Of a stretch of DNA of 64,000 nt, positions 7,539 through 17,674 are shown piece after piece (within the stretch, counting starts at the first letter, position 1; each line of letters starts with the position of its first letter). The DNA lies in assembly GCA_009840355.1 (NCBI GenBank), contig VXNZ01000039.1:1-64000 (forward strand), in the 5' to 3' direction. The position numbers and the translations under genes are program-made. The notes beneath the pieces are model-generated. The model searched no databases and was not told the origin of the DNA. It saw only the letters and a list, made by a program, of their open reading frames with translations. Origin of the DNA: Chloroflexota bacterium (GTDB taxonomy: Bacteria; Chloroflexota; Dehalococcoidia; Lucifugimonadales; JADFKI01).

Positions 7539-8857
7539 ACATCCCGGCTCCACTTACTTCATTCAGTATTGGAGCCGCCGTTCTGCTAACTCTAGCTGTC
7601 GCCCTCGCCGCCTGCTCCGATACAGGGTCGAATGAAGGGAGCACACCCGTTGCCGTATCGCAAACTGCACAGGCGGCGGCAAGCGCGGGGGATACCCTAG
7701 CGACTGGCCCCGTGACTGGCGCCGCGACTGGCAACAGCGCAATCGCCACCAGTGCCAGCGCGGGCGGCAGTGGCGTAACCGACGACGAGGTGCTGTTCGG
7801 GCAATCCGCCGCGCTGTCCGGTCCCGCGCTTGAACTCGGATCCAACATGCGGCTGGGTATCGAAGCCGCCTTCCATGAAGTGAACGAACAGGGCGGCGTG
7901 AATGGCCGCATCCTGAAGCTAGTATCGCTCGATGACGCATACGAGCCGGAAGCCGCCATCACGAATACGCTGAAGCTCATTGAGGAAGAGGGCGTGTTCG
8001 CGCTCATCGGCGAAGTAGGCACGCCCACATCGCGCTCTGCCACGCCTATCGCCGCGGACGCAGGCGTACCGTTCATCGCGCCATTCACCGGCGCCGAGTT
8101 CTTGCGCGACGACGACTGGGACAACATCGTCAACCTGCGCGCGTCCTACTATCAAGAAACCGAGGAGATGGTCGAGCGCCTGACGCAGGACTTGGGCATA
8201 ACGAGCATCGGAGTGCTGTATCAGGACGATTCGTACGGACGGGCGGGCTATCGTGGCGTGCGACAGGCGCTTGACCGGCGCGGCATGGAACCCGTGTCTA
8301 TCGGCTTGTACCCGCGCAACACCAAGGCAGTGCGTGCGGCGCTGCTCGACTTGAACCGGGGGGACCCTGAAGCGGTAATAATGATTGGCGCGTACGAACC
8401 CGTCGCCGCGCTGGTGGAACTGGCGCGGTTCACCGGCACATCACCTGTGTTCCTGACGGTGTCGTTCGTTGGCAGCAACGCACTCGCGAACGAACTCGGC
8501 ACGGATGGCGCGGGCGTGTATGTTACGCAAGTCGTGCCGTTCCCGACGGACTCATCGCTGCCCATAGTATCTGCGTACCTGCAAGCGCTATCCGCATACG
8601 ACAGATTCTCCGACCCCGGTTTCGTGTCGTTGGAGGGCTATTTGGCAGGTCGGCTTGCCATTGAAGGCTTGCAGCGGTGCGGTCGCGATGTTGACCGCGC
8701 GTGCTTCCTGGACATACTGAACAGCACGGACGGAATCGACATCGAAGGGTTTCCGCTGCGCTTCGGCGACGACAATCAGGGGTCGGACCAGGTGTTCATC
8801 ACCGTTATCGGCGAGGACGGCGAATACCATCCCGTAACCACTTTGAGCGACAACTAG
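7535..8857 (+). CDS. Periplasmic ligand-binding lipoprotein (Peripla_BP_6, amino-acid/amide type)
   Basis: The 440-residue protein starts with a lipoprotein signal peptide (lipobox LAAC, Cys27), then an Ala/Thr/Ser-rich linker to about residue 80, then a type-I periplasmic-binding fold of the branched-chain amino acid class ('VLFGQSAALSGPALELG', 'GGVNGR'). No permease or ATPase gene is adjacent; instead a sensor kinase follows 15 nt later and a serine-switch ATPase precedes it with a 4-nt overlap. The likely job is therefore to present a ligand to the kinase, like TorT with TorS, rather than transport. The ligand is unknown. Confidence 0.88.
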   Translation: MNIPAPLTSFSIGAAVLLTLAVALAACSDTGSNEGSTPVAVSQTAQAAASAGDTLATGPVTGAATGNSAIATSASAGGSGVTDDEVLFGQSAALSGPALELGSNMRLGIEAAFHEVNEQGGVNGRILKLVSLDDAYEPEAAITNTLKLIEEEGVFALIGEVGTPTSRSATPIAADAGVPFIAPFTGAEFLRDDDWDNIVNLRASYYQETEEMVERLTQDLGITSIGVLYQDDSYGRAGYRGVRQALDRRGMEPVSIGLYPRNTKAVRAALLDLNRGDPEAVIMIGAYEPVAALVELARFTGTSPVFLTVSFVGSNALANELGTDGAGVYVTQVVPFPTDSSLPIVSAYLQALSAYDRFSDPGFVSLEGYLAGRLAIEGLQRCGRDVDRACFLDILNSTDGIDIEGFPLRFGDDNQGSDQVFITVIGEDGEYHPVTTLSDN

Positions 8858-8872
8858 GCAAGAGGTTGCGAA

Positions 8873-11185
8873 TTGATCACTCATCAGCCTCCTGAATCGG
8901 GTATTAGACGGCTTCTTGAGAGCCGCTACCGCATATCCACTCAACTATACTTGGCGATTGGCAGTGCGGTCGCGCTGACTATCGCGGCGAGTTTGGTCGG
9001 CTGGATTTCGTTCAACAGCGTCGGCGAGGCGCAGAGCACGGTGAACGAAGACAGCCTGCCGGAGGTCGTGGCAGCGTTCGGCATCGCACAGAACAGCGGC
9101 ACGTTGGTGAACGCCGCACCGTTGCTCACCGCGTCAACGAGTCCGGAAGAGCTTGCTGACGTATCGGCGGCTATCGACGACGCGCGTATCTCACTAGACC
9201 AGCACCTTACCGTCCTGCTTGGCGCGGATATGTCGAGCGACACGACGATTATCAGCTTGCAGCGCTTGCCCGATATTCCCGGCTTGACGGACCTCTTGAA
9301 TCTTGACGATGTGCAGATATCGGACGACGAAGGTGGCACATCGGAACATATACGCTCGCAGGTGGATACCCTCACCATCGGCATTGGCGCAATCGAAAGC
9401 GGCATGACCGAGATTTTCGAGATTAACGAGCAGAAAGATGCGCTGCGGAGCGAACTCGCCATTATGCGCGAGCAGATTGACGATGTGATGGTGCCCGCAG
9501 TGGACAACCAGCTCTTCTATACGATGACAGGCTATCGCAATTTGGGAGACGCGCCGGCGGAGCGCGTCGAACACTTCTCGGAAGCTGAACTCGCGCGCTA
9601 TCGCAGCCTAGCCGGTCTGCATGCCGATGCGACTACCGCGAGCCAGATATTGGAAAGCTCCTTCTCCGTGTCGTCGGCGCCGCACATCGAGCCTCTGCGC
9701 GAACGTTTCGAGTCTGCCGCAGGCAGTATGGACCGCAACTTGGCGGCGCTCGAAGGCTGGCCCTACCGTCCTCAGATATTGCCGCTGATGAGCCGCCTTG
9801 TAGAGCTTGGCACCGGCACGGACAGCGGATTCGACCTGCTTGAACGGCAGCTTGTGATAAAGCAGCAGCAACAAGACCTGCTCGCGCTCAACCGCGCCAT
9901 CGCGTCCACGCTGGTGCAAGAAGTCGATGCGCTGGTAGAATCGGCACGAACCAGCGCGGATGAGGCGACATTAACATCCGCGCAGGCGATACTGACGGGC
10001 AGGACGCTGCTGCTGGCGATTAGCGCGGTTAGCATCGTTGGCGCGCTGATAGCGTGGTTGTTTGTCGGGCGAATGCTGCTGCGCCGCTTGTGGACGCTAC
10101 ACGACCGCATGTTGGAAATGGCGGGCGGCGATTTGGAGACTGAGGTCGAATTGGACGGTCGAGACGAAGTGGCGGACATGGCGCGTGCGCTCGAAGTGTT
10201 CCGCCGAAATTCGCTTGAGGCGCAGCGCCTGAACCTCGTAGAAGAACTCGCCGATGAACTGCTGAACAAGAACGAAGAGCTGGAGACCGTGCTTGCGGAC
10301 CTAGAACGCGCGCAAGACCAGATTGTGGTGCGAGAGAAGCTGGCGGCGCTGGGCGAGCTGACCGCCGGCGTCGCGCACGAAATCCGCAATCCGCTGAACT
10401 TCATTAAGAACTTCTCGGAGGCATCGGAAGAGTTGCTTGACGAGCTCGGCGAACTGATGACGGATGTCGCGGATGACCTGGACGAAGAGGACAAGGATTA
10501 CCTAGATGAGATAACCGGCGACCTGACCGGCAACATGGAACGCATCCGTACTCACGGCGACCGCGCAAACCGCATCGTGAACGACATGCTGATGATGGGC
10601 AGGGACACGGGCGAACAGCGTATGACCGACATAAACTCGCTGCTGGACGAACACGCGCGGCTGGCATATCACAGCGCGCGCGCGCTCGACACCGAGTTCC
10701 AGCTTGGCATAGAGCGCGACTTGGACCCGAACATGGGCGAGGTGAATGTCGTGCCGCGAGACTTGGGCCGTGTTTTCCTGAACATGGTCGGGAACGCCTG
10801 CGACGCCACGGACGAAAAGCGGCGCACGATAGATGCGGAAATTGCCGCAGAGGGACACCCGGCGGACTCCGAGCCGTACATGCCGACGCTATGGATTGCC
10901 ACGCACAGGAGCGATCACAATATCCAAATCCGCATCAGAGACAACGGCGGCGGCATGCCTCCGGACATCATCGACAAGATTTTCAACCCGTTCTTCACCA
11001 CCAAGCCCACCGACAAGGGAACGGGCCTCGGCTTGGCAATATCCAACGACATAGTGCGTCAACACGGCGGCACCATCACCGTAGAATCCCAGCCCGACGA
11101 ATACACCGAAATGCTTATCGAAATCCCGCTAGAGACGCCGGCGATAGAGGCAGAGGCGCTAGAGGCAGAGGCGGTGAGTTGTTAA
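8873..11185 (+). CDS. Membrane sensor histidine kinase
   Basis: The 770-residue protein has a first membrane helix at about residues 25-47, a long extracytoplasmic helical region (48-375), a second helix (376-398), a HAMP domain, a Glu-rich coiled coil, then a HisKA domain with the phospho-accepting His502 in '[13 protein letters not shown]' and an ATPase domain with 'NMVGNACDA', 'DNGGGMP' and '[18 protein letters not shown]'. The large helical sensor suits contact with the binding lipoprotein encoded just upstream. It starts at TTG 15 nt after that gene. The only receiver nearby is the deleted one at 6852, so its true partner must be elsewhere. Confidence 0.92.
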   Translation: MITHQPPESGIRRLLESRYRISTQLYLAIGSAVALTIAASLVGWISFNSVGEAQSTVNEDSLPEVVAAFGIAQNSGTLVNAAPLLTASTSPEELADVSAAIDDARISLDQHLTVLLGADMSSDTTIISLQRLPDIPGLTDLLNLDDVQISDDEGGTSEHIRSQVDTLTIGIGAIESGMTEIFEINEQKDALRSELAIMREQIDDVMVPAVDNQLFYTMTGYRNLGDAPAERVEHFSEAELARYRSLAGLHADATTASQILESSFSVSSAPHIEPLRERFESAAGSMDRNLAALEGWPYRPQILPLMSRLVELGTGTDSGFDLLERQLVIKQQQQDLLALNRAIASTLVQEVDALVESARTSADEATLTSAQAILTGRTLLLAISAVSIVGALIAWLFVGRMLLRRLWTLHDRMLEMAGGDLETEVELDGRDEVADMARALEVFRRNSLEAQRLNLVEELADELLNKNEELETVLADLERAQDQIVVREKLAALGELTAGVAHEIRNPLNFIKNFSEASEELLDELGELMTDVADDLDEEDKDYLDEITGDLTGNMERIRTHGDRANRIVNDMLMMGRDTGEQRMTDINSLLDEHARLAYHSARALDTEFQLGIERDLDPNMGEVNVVPRDLGRVFLNMVGNACDATDEKRRTIDAEIAAEGHPADSEPYMPTLWIATHRSDHNIQIRIRDNGGGMPPDIIDKIFNPFFTTKPTDKGTGLGLAISNDIVRQHGGTITVESQPDEYTEMLIEIPLETPAIEAEALEAEAVSC

Positions 11186-11280
11186 TCGATGCACTCAACG
11201 ATTGCGCTGCGTATAGGCAGGATGGGGCAGAGTAAGGGCGAACAAGCGCAAGGAATATCCTGTCGCATAAAGAGCCAGCC

Positions 11281-11757
11281 ATGACCGCTATGACAACGGT
11301 GACCACAGTGACCACAACAGCAGTTCACGAACGGTATATGCGGATCGCGCTCGAAGAGGCGCAGCGGGCGGCGGATGAGGGCAATGTCGGCGTTGGGTCG
11401 GTGATTGTACTTGGCGGCGAGCTTATCGCGCGCGGCCGCAATCTCGTACCGACGACAAATGATCCGACGGCGCACGCGGAATCTGTCGCGCTGCGGGAGG
11501 CGTCAGTCGTGCTCGGCACGGACAACATGGCAGGCGCTACGATGTACACGACATTCGAGCCATGCCCGATGTGCTGCGGCGCGATGATGAACGCGAACAT
11601 CGCGTGCTTGGTAATGGGTGGCAGACCGACCGCCGAACAGACGATGTGGGGCGATTACACACTCGAACGCCTGCTGCAAATGTGCCGCTGGAATGACCGA
11701 ATCGAAGTCATAACCGGCGTCCTAGCCGAAGAGTGCCTTTCCATCCGCCTGCCATAG
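11281..11757 (+). CDS. Nucleoside/cytidine deaminase-like zinc hydrolase
   Basis: The 158-residue protein carries the deaminase zinc site: His65-Ala-Glu67 and Cys95-Pro-Met-Cys98. It deaminates a purine or pyrimidine base or nucleoside; relatives include guanine deaminase, cytosine deaminase and TadA, and the sequence does not decide among them. The first 16 codons are Thr/Val-rich and come from an 'ACAACGGTGACCACAGTGAC' type tandem repeat, so translation may really begin later, for example at Met20 (11338). Confidence 0.85.
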   Translation: MTAMTTVTTVTTTAVHERYMRIALEEAQRAADEGNVGVGSVIVLGGELIARGRNLVPTTNDPTAHAESVALREASVVLGTDNMAGATMYTTFEPCPMCCGAMMNANIACLVMGGRPTAEQTMWGDYTLERLLQMCRWNDRIEVITGVLAEECLSIRLP

Positions 11758-11929
11758 CAGTTCCTTCTACCTGTGGGGGAAGGCTAGGATGGGCAGTATA
11801 ATACACATCAATACTGCAACTCTATATCACCGCGACCTAATAGCATCCATCCAAAGCATCCGCCTAAACATCCACCTAAACATCCACCTAAAGCATTCAC
11901 CTATAGGCGAGAGGACAAGGCTACCCATA

Positions 11930-12985
11930 TTGAGATTTGGCGCGTTTTGGCAAGTCCCCGGATACTTAGGCTCATCGGTGGCGCGCCGCCACTGGGAGAC
12001 CATCGAGCAGATTGCGCTCGCTGACAAGCTCGGCTTTACGACGGCGTGGCTCGCGGAATCGACATTCTTCCCCGGCCGCCCGATGTCCAATCCGCTGATG
12101 GTGGCGTGTTCCGCCGCCCACCTCGCGCCGCGCATCCGCTTCGGCACGCTGGCGGCGCAGTTCCCGCTGCACCATCCCATCCACATGGCTACGCAAGCGG
12201 CAACCTGCGACATTCTGACAAACGGCAGGCTCGACCTGTGCCTTGGCGGGCGTTGGGGATCGCCGTCCGGTCAGGCATTCGGTCAGGCGGGCGACATTAG
12301 CAGCGCAGAAAGCCGCGCTCGCGTCGCAGAGGGCATCGAATTGCTGAAGGCAGCGTGGACGCAAGAGCGCGCGAACTTCGAGGGCGAATACTGGGGGATG
12401 AAGGACCTGCTGGTGATGCCGAAGCCGGTGCAAGAGCCGTTCCCGCCGCTGCTGCTCGCCGCGAACAGCGACGAAACATTCCCGTATGCGGCGCGCATGG
12501 GTCTGGGCGTCATCGGCACGACGCTGAGCCAGCCGATGCCGAGAATGATCGACCGCCTGCGCGAGTTCGAGCAGGCTACGAAAGGCAAAATCGCCGCGCA
12601 TCCGCAGCCGTTCCATGTGAACATATCGTTCTTCGTCGCGGAGACGCGCGAGAAGGCGCACGAACTGATGCGGCGCAATTGGCGCGACGATGATGTGGTG
12701 AACACGGCGGCGCCGGACCCTACGGCGTCATCGATAGGCACGGCGCGGCACAGCTTCACAAGCGGCGTAGGCGGCTGGGCGACTTGGGACTTTGATGAGG
12801 CGCTGAAGTATTCCATCTACGACAGCCCGGAAGGCTGCATTGAGCAGCTAAGCCAACTGCGCGCAGACCTGCCCGGCATGACCGAGTGCATCTTGGAGTT
12901 CAACCGCCGAGGCCGCCTGACCAACGAAGAGATAAAGCAATCAATGCAGCTCTTCGCCGATAAGGTGATGCCCACGCTGGCGTAG
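11930..12985 (+). CDS. LLM-class flavin-dependent oxidoreductase (luciferase-like monooxygenase)
   Basis: The protein has the luciferase-like TIM-barrel fold, with 'LRFGAFWQVPG' at the N-terminus, 'WLAESTFFPGRPMSNP', 'LGGRWGSPSGQAFG' and a C-terminal substrate region. These enzymes use reduced FMN or F420 and oxygen. The open frame extends back to 11789, but that part is built of 'AACATCCACCTAA' tandem repeats and has no homology. I place the start at TTG 11930, preceded by GAGAGGACAAGG, giving 351 residues. It stands alone. Substrate unknown; such genes are numerous in SAR202-type Chloroflexota. Confidence 0.85.
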   Translation: MRFGAFWQVPGYLGSSVARRHWETIEQIALADKLGFTTAWLAESTFFPGRPMSNPLMVACSAAHLAPRIRFGTLAAQFPLHHPIHMATQAATCDILTNGRLDLCLGGRWGSPSGQAFGQAGDISSAESRARVAEGIELLKAAWTQERANFEGEYWGMKDLLVMPKPVQEPFPPLLLAANSDETFPYAARMGLGVIGTTLSQPMPRMIDRLREFEQATKGKIAAHPQPFHVNISFFVAETREKAHELMRRNWRDDDVVNTAAPDPTASSIGTARHSFTSGVGGWATWDFDEALKYSIYDSPEGCIEQLSQLRADLPGMTECILEFNRRGRLTNEEIKQSMQLFADKVMPTLA

Positions 12986-13008
12986 GAGGATTAGATAGCG
13001 TTTCCTTC

Positions 13009-13158
13009 TAGGTGGTGTTGACATTTCGCCATTTTCCTGTCATTTCGATCGAAGCGAGAAATCTAAAGCCGGAAACAGGTTTGCATGCAACGATTTCAGA
13101 TTCCTCACTGCGTTCGGAATGACAACGATAGGGATTTGTGAAATCGTCTTGAAGGTTT
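13009..13158. repeat. Degenerate copy of the intergenic inverted-repeat elements
   Basis: A family-1 left end, TAGGTGGTGTTGACATTT (13009-13026), is followed by the usual interior arms ('TCATTTCGATCGAAGCGAG' and 'CACTGCGTTCGGAATGAC'). The right side is instead TTTGTGAAATCGTCTTGAAG (near 13136-13155), which resembles an end of family 2 (see 30100). This looks like a hybrid or rearranged copy. Confidence 0.55.
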
Positions 13159-13194
13159 AGGGATGGGGGCAGAGCGCCTACACACTGCCCTATC

Positions 13195-14472
13195 CTACTC
13201 GCAAATCTCCCGCAGCCGGTCGAAGTAGTCGGGGAAGGTCTTGGATACGGTGTCGGGATCGTTGATGGTGATGCTGGAATTGCCTAGCGCGGCGAGTGAG
13301 AAGCACATTGCGATGCGGTGGTCGTTGTAGGTGTCGATGACGGCGGTGCGGATGTTAGCCGGCGGCGTAATCTCGATGTAGTCCTCGCCTTCCACGACGC
13401 CCGCGCCAACTTTGCGCAGCTCAGTCGCCATCGCCGCGAGCCTGTCGGTCTCCTTGACGCGCCAGTTGTGCACATTGCGAATCGTCGTCTTGCCCTCGGC
13501 GAACAGCGCCGTAACCGCGACAGTCATAGCGGCGTCCGGAATGTGGTTCAGGTCGGCGTCGATACCCGTCAGCGAACCGCGCGAAATCTCGATCCAGTCG
13601 GGCCCGCTGGACACATTCGCGCCCATCTGCTGCAGAACCTCCGCATGCGCGATGTCGCCTTGAATGCTGTCGTCGCCCACGCCGTTGACGCGCACAGGAC
13701 CGCCGCCAATCGCGCCGGCGGACAGGAAGTATGACGCGGACGACGCATCGCCTTCCACGAGTATGCTGCCGGGCGATGTGTAGTGCTGGTTGCCGGGCAG
13801 GCGGAACCATTCGTAGTCGCTGCGTTCGACCTCGATGCCAAAGCGCCGCATCACGTCGAGCGTCATCTCGATATATGGCTTGGATACCAAATCGCCCTCG
13901 ACTTCGATGGTCAGCGGCGCGAGAGCCATAGGCGCAGCCATCAGCATGCCGGTGAGGTACTGGCTGGATATGTTGCCGCGAATGCGAACCGTGCCGCCTT
14001 TCAACCCGCACGCGTCGATGGCTAGGGGCGGGTAGCCGTCCGCGCCGGTGTACGCAATCCGCGCGCCAACCTGCCGCAGCGCATCCACAAGATCGCCAAT
14101 CGGACGCTCCAGCATGCGCGGCTCGCCTGTGAGCGTGTATCGACCGTTGCCCGCGCAAATCGCGGCGCACAGCGAGCGCATCGTCGTACCGGAGTTGCCG
14201 AGAAACAGAGTCGCTTCGCCTTCAGGGAACGCGCCGCCAAGCCCGGTAACCTCGCAGTACGCGCCATCGTCGGAGTGGCGAATTCGCACACCCAACGCGG
14301 CGAGCGCGTTCAGCATGTGCGTGGTGTCGTCGGATTCCAGCAAGTTGCGAACCTGCGTCGTGCCCTCGGCAAGCGCGGCGAGCAGCAGCACGCGGTTGGA
14401 CATGCTCTTGGAGCCGGGCAGCCGTATCTCGCCCCGCACGCCGCGAATGGGTTGTAGTGTGAGTTGTTTCAT
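13195..14472 (-). CDS. aroA: 3-phosphoshikimate 1-carboxyvinyltransferase (EPSP synthase)
   Basis: The 425-residue protein is full length for AroA, the sixth step of the shikimate pathway (shikimate-3-phosphate plus PEP to EPSP). The signatures are intact: '[10 protein letters not shown]' (about 18-27) binding both substrates, '[11 protein letters not shown]' around the PEP/glyphosate site, '[12 protein letters not shown]' with the catalytic Asp, and '[13 protein letters not shown]'. It has an ATG start with a GGAGGGCAACA site. No other aromatic-pathway gene is adjacent. Confidence 0.97.
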   Translation of the reverse strand: MKQLTLQPIRGVRGEIRLPGSKSMSNRVLLLAALAEGTTQVRNLLESDDTTHMLNALAALGVRIRHSDDGAYCEVTGLGGAFPEGEATLFLGNSGTTMRSLCAAICAGNGRYTLTGEPRMLERPIGDLVDALRQVGARIAYTGADGYPPLAIDACGLKGGTVRIRGNISSQYLTGMLMAAPMALAPLTIEVEGDLVSKPYIEMTLDVMRRFGIEVERSDYEWFRLPGNQHYTSPGSILVEGDASSASYFLSAGAIGGGPVRVNGVGDDSIQGDIAHAEVLQQMGANVSSGPDWIEISRGSLTGIDADLNHIPDAAMTVAVTALFAEGKTTIRNVHNWRVKETDRLAAMATELRKVGAGVVEGEDYIEITPPANIRTAVIDTYNDHRIAMCFSLAALGNSSITINDPDTVSKTFPDYFDRLREICE

Positions 14473-14585
14473 ATTGTTGCCCTCCGGTTATTCCGGGAAT
14501 GCCGATGCAGGTAATCCGCGAATTGCTCCCGTACCATCTTTCCATACATCCCATACATCCTGTACATCAATTTCAATTGCAGAAA

Positions 14586-16013
14586 TTATAGCCGACCGCC
14601 CATATTTGTGGCGCGTCGCAGTAGGTAGATGCGCGGGCGGATATAGCCGCGCCGGTATGGGATGCTGATAGGGATTTCCTTGTTCAAGTCCCACTGCGAG
14701 GACTCTGAGATGGCGTCGAGCATTGCGCGGTGGCGCGTGGTGATGGCGACGAACGCGGCATCCGGCGCGGCGACTCTGGCGGCTTCGGCGAGCGCGGCGC
14801 GATATAGAGATGCGATTTCGGCACCTTTTGGCAAGCCTTCCTGCACCATGCCGAACGGCAAGTCTGCTGTTATCGTATCCACGCCGGCGTCAGGCAGGGG
14901 GATGTCGGCGCAGTCGGCTTGCAGCATCGACACCGATGTGCGATGTCCGGCGGCGCGCAGATTGGCATCGGCGCACTGCAACGCGGATTCGCTGATGTCC
15001 ACGCCGGTAACGCTCGCGGCGCGTCCCATGCCGAGCCGCTCTATCATCAGAGTGCCGCTGCCGCAGCATAGGTTCAGCACGTGCTCGTCTTGGCGCGGCT
15101 TGGCGAGATTCACCATCACACTCGCGACGGTGGCGTTGAGCGCGCCCTGCATGTCGCAGACACGCCACCTGCGCGCGGACAGCGGCAAAGGGCTTGTGCG
15201 GATGAGTGCCTGCCAGCCACCTTCGTCTTCGGTCGCGCGGCGCACGGCGATTTGCAGATTCGCGGCGTCTTCGGTCGGTTCGAGCGCGATGGCGGCGGCG
15301 ATTTCCTCGCGGAGCCGAGCATAGACGCCGCTGTCCGATCCTGCCGCCGCAATGCGGAATGTGCGAAACGCGCCGTCAGGTCGAGCGTCCAGTACGCTGC
15401 GAATTGCGCTGAGCAGGCGAGTCAAATGCTGATGCCCGAGCAGCGCGCGCGGACGCGGCACGGCGAATGTTTCGACTCTGTGGATGGCGGTTATCGTGCG
15501 GAGTTCGCCGAAGCGGCGGATGCTGCCGTCAAAGCGCAAGCCAAAGCGCCCATCAGCGCCGCCGCCATTAGTCAACACTGCCCTGCCCAACACTGCCCTG
15601 CCCGACGACGCCTTGCCGAACAGCCTGCGTATCTCACGGCGGGCGTACTCCTCTAACCCAATGACAGTCTCCACTTCATAAACCTGCGCGGTGTTGATGT
15701 CCGGCTTGTCGCTGCGCGCGGCTGCGTTGCGGGTATTTCCACCTTGCACTTTCGATCGGCGAGCATTCCTGCCGCGCTCAATTTGACTGTCCGTATTCCT
15801 GCTGCGCGGATTTCTGCCACGCGCATTTTCGCTGTCGGAGTTCTTGCCACTTGTGTTACGACCGCGTGCATTGCCACTCTGCGCGTTTCCGCCGCGTACA
15901 TTCGCATTTCCGCGTGGTGTTCGCGTTCTGCGCGTGTCTTGCCTGCTTGCGGGTGAGTTACGCGCGGGCGAGTTGCGTGTACCTGATCTGCGTTTCGGTG
16001 TTCTGCGGGTCAT
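14586..16013 (-). CDS. SAM-dependent RNA guanine-N2 methyltransferase-like protein with disordered N-terminus
   Basis: The C-terminal two thirds (from about residue 125) resemble Trm14/RlmL-type THUMP methyltransferases: a THUMP-like part, then SAM motif I 'VLNLCCGSGTLMIE' and the catalytic 'DLPFG' (a variant of the N/DPP[YF] motif). The target is probably tRNA or rRNA guanine; which one is not decided. The first 120 residues are Arg/Asn/Gly/Ser-rich with a clear five-residue period (xxxxN, roughly residues 38-97), likely disordered and RNA-binding. The start overlaps the stop of the upstream kinase by ATGA, so the two are cotranslated. Confidence 0.8.
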   Translation of the reverse strand: MTRRTPKRRSGTRNSPARNSPASRQDTRRTRTPRGNANVRGGNAQSGNARGRNTSGKNSDSENARGRNPRSRNTDSQIERGRNARRSKVQGGNTRNAAARSDKPDINTAQVYEVETVIGLEEYARREIRRLFGKASSGRAVLGRAVLTNGGGADGRFGLRFDGSIRRFGELRTITAIHRVETFAVPRPRALLGHQHLTRLLSAIRSVLDARPDGAFRTFRIAAAGSDSGVYARLREEIAAAIALEPTEDAANLQIAVRRATEDEGGWQALIRTSPLPLSARRWRVCDMQGALNATVASVMVNLAKPRQDEHVLNLCCGSGTLMIERLGMGRAASVTGVDISESALQCADANLRAAGHRTSVSMLQADCADIPLPDAGVDTITADLPFGMVQEGLPKGAEIASLYRAALAEAARVAAPDAAFVAITTRHRAMLDAISESSQWDLNKEIPISIPYRRGYIRPRIYLLRRATNMGGRL

Positions 16014-17665
16014 CTGTCATTCAGCCTTACGACTAGGTTTGTCAGGGCATCGTCGTCGCCCACGTTGCCGGGGAATATGATGCAGGGCATGCCGGGATGC
16101 AGCGTCTCGTCGCCGAGTATCCAAGCCGGCACGCCCGGCGCTGCCTGTCCCGGCGACCATGCGCGCCGTACAGTAAGCGCCTTCGTCGCGACCGCGTATG
16201 ATGTCGCGCCGCCTTTTACCACGACGCAGCGTGGGCGCACGCCGATGCCCGCGACAATCTCGGAGATTGCCTGCGATACCTGGTGTCCGATGGCGAGGCT
16301 GTGGTCTGCGCTGCGTCCCTCAACGAGCGCGCGGCTGGTGTACAGCACGGCGTCCTTGCCTTCGCGGACGGCGTCTTCGGCGGCGCGGATGCTGCGGTCA
16401 ATCTCGGCTTGGCGCGTGCTGTCCGCAAGCAAGTGGCTGACATTCGCTTCCACGCCGCGCGCGCCGGTGTTCGCGAGCAGGTGGTCGAGCTGCCCGGTCG
16501 TGCGCGGCACGTGCGAGCCTACGACGATTAGCATGCCGTTGTCGCTGCCCACGCTGCCGGCGCTCATGCCGAGTTCGGCGGGCGTCAGCAATTGGCGTTC
16601 AGTCTGCCCCAACAACGCCTTGATGAACGATGCGGCGGCGCGGAACAGGAATCGCCTGCCGCCCGATTCGACTTGCAGCATGCCTTGCACGAACACTTCC
16701 ATGTCGCGGTTGTTCGCGCCGCTCACGACGCAGATGCCGCTATTCGAGAGAGTCGATAGAATCGCTGCTACTCGTTCGGGACCACCTAGCCGCAGGTCTT
16801 CGATACTGACGCTCGCCACTGAATCGGCTGGCACTTCGCCCGAGGTCTTTTCTTCGACCCATTTGCGCAGGTTGGACGATGTGAAGGCGAACGCTGGGTC
16901 GCGGGCGAACTCGGTTTCGCCGACGGGTGCTAGCCACTCGCCGTCTAGTACATACTGCGTGTCGTTGATGGTGAAGCGGCCGCCTTCTAAGAACAGCGGC
17001 GCGATTATCCAGCCGCTCGGATTAGGATTGCCAGCCTTGTCGCTTGCGGGTTTGGCGGACGAATCTTGAGCGAGCGCGGATTCGATAGCGCGCATGTCGG
17101 TGGGGAAGTGTCCTCGCAGGGTGGAATCAAGGCGGCTCACTATCGAGAAATCGACGCCCGCCTGCCGCGCCGCTTCGCACAGGTTGCGCGTGATGAATGC
17201 GCTGACCGTCCGCGCCTGCGATTCGGGCATCGTGCGCGCGTTGGTCACCACGAAGAACGCGCGGCTGTCCGATTCCAACTCCGAGCACAGCGCGTCCACC
17301 GACCAGTCCATCAGCACCGCGATGTCGTGGACGCTCTGCGTGCCCATCACATCGTCGTCCAATATGACGATTTTTCTGCCGGACGCATTCAACGCGGCTT
17401 CTATGTGCGGCAAGGGGTCGGCATCCCACTGCCGCGGCAGGTTGTTCAATGCATCATCAAGGCGCACGCGGACGGATTGACCGGCGTGCGAGTGCTGCGA
17501 TTGAGTGGCTGGCGGCAGGCTGGCATGCACATCTTTGTCGTACTCGTGGCTGGATTCGCCGACTTGCTCGCGCTCTTGTGCCAACTGCGTGCCTGACGAA
17601 TGAGAGTCCGGCGGCTGCTTATTCGACATCTGTGCATTTCGTGGCGGCGTATTTGGCGATGGCAT
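16010..17665 (-). CDS. Four-carbon acid sugar kinase family protein
   Basis: The protein matches the four-carbon acid sugar kinase family (DUF1537; OtnK/DtnK), which phosphorylates threonate- or erythronate-like acids. Marks are 'VILDDDVMGTQSVHD' near residue 97 and the C-terminal nucleotide-binding blocks 'VVVKGGATSYAVA' and 'PGMPCIIFPGNVG'. The first 80 or so residues are low-complexity, and Met13 is an alternative start. It lies 9 nt after the D-aminoacylase-like amidohydrolase and overlaps the methyltransferase by 4 nt, so the three form one operon. The usual aldolase and dehydrogenase partners are absent, and the substrate is unknown. Confidence 0.85.
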   Translation of the reverse strand: MPSPNTPPRNAQMSNKQPPDSHSSGTQLAQEREQVGESSHEYDKDVHASLPPATQSQHSHAGQSVRVRLDDALNNLPRQWDADPLPHIEAALNASGRKIVILDDDVMGTQSVHDIAVLMDWSVDALCSELESDSRAFFVVTNARTMPESQARTVSAFITRNLCEAARQAGVDFSIVSRLDSTLRGHFPTDMRAIESALAQDSSAKPASDKAGNPNPSGWIIAPLFLEGGRFTINDTQYVLDGEWLAPVGETEFARDPAFAFTSSNLRKWVEEKTSGEVPADSVASVSIEDLRLGGPERVAAILSTLSNSGICVVSGANNRDMEVFVQGMLQVESGGRRFLFRAAASFIKALLGQTERQLLTPAELGMSAGSVGSDNGMLIVVGSHVPRTTGQLDHLLANTGARGVEANVSHLLADSTRQAEIDRSIRAAEDAVREGKDAVLYTSRALVEGRSADHSLAIGHQVSQAISEIVAGIGVRPRCVVVKGGATSYAVATKALTVRRAWSPGQAAPGVPAWILGDETLHPGMPCIIFPGNVGDDDALTNLVVRLNDR

Positions 17666-17674
17666 GGTTATCCG

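Noticed and set aside
11789-11929. N-terminal extension of the LLM oxidoreductase
   Set aside because: It is encoded by AACATCCACCTAA tandem repeats and precedes the family's N-terminal strand.
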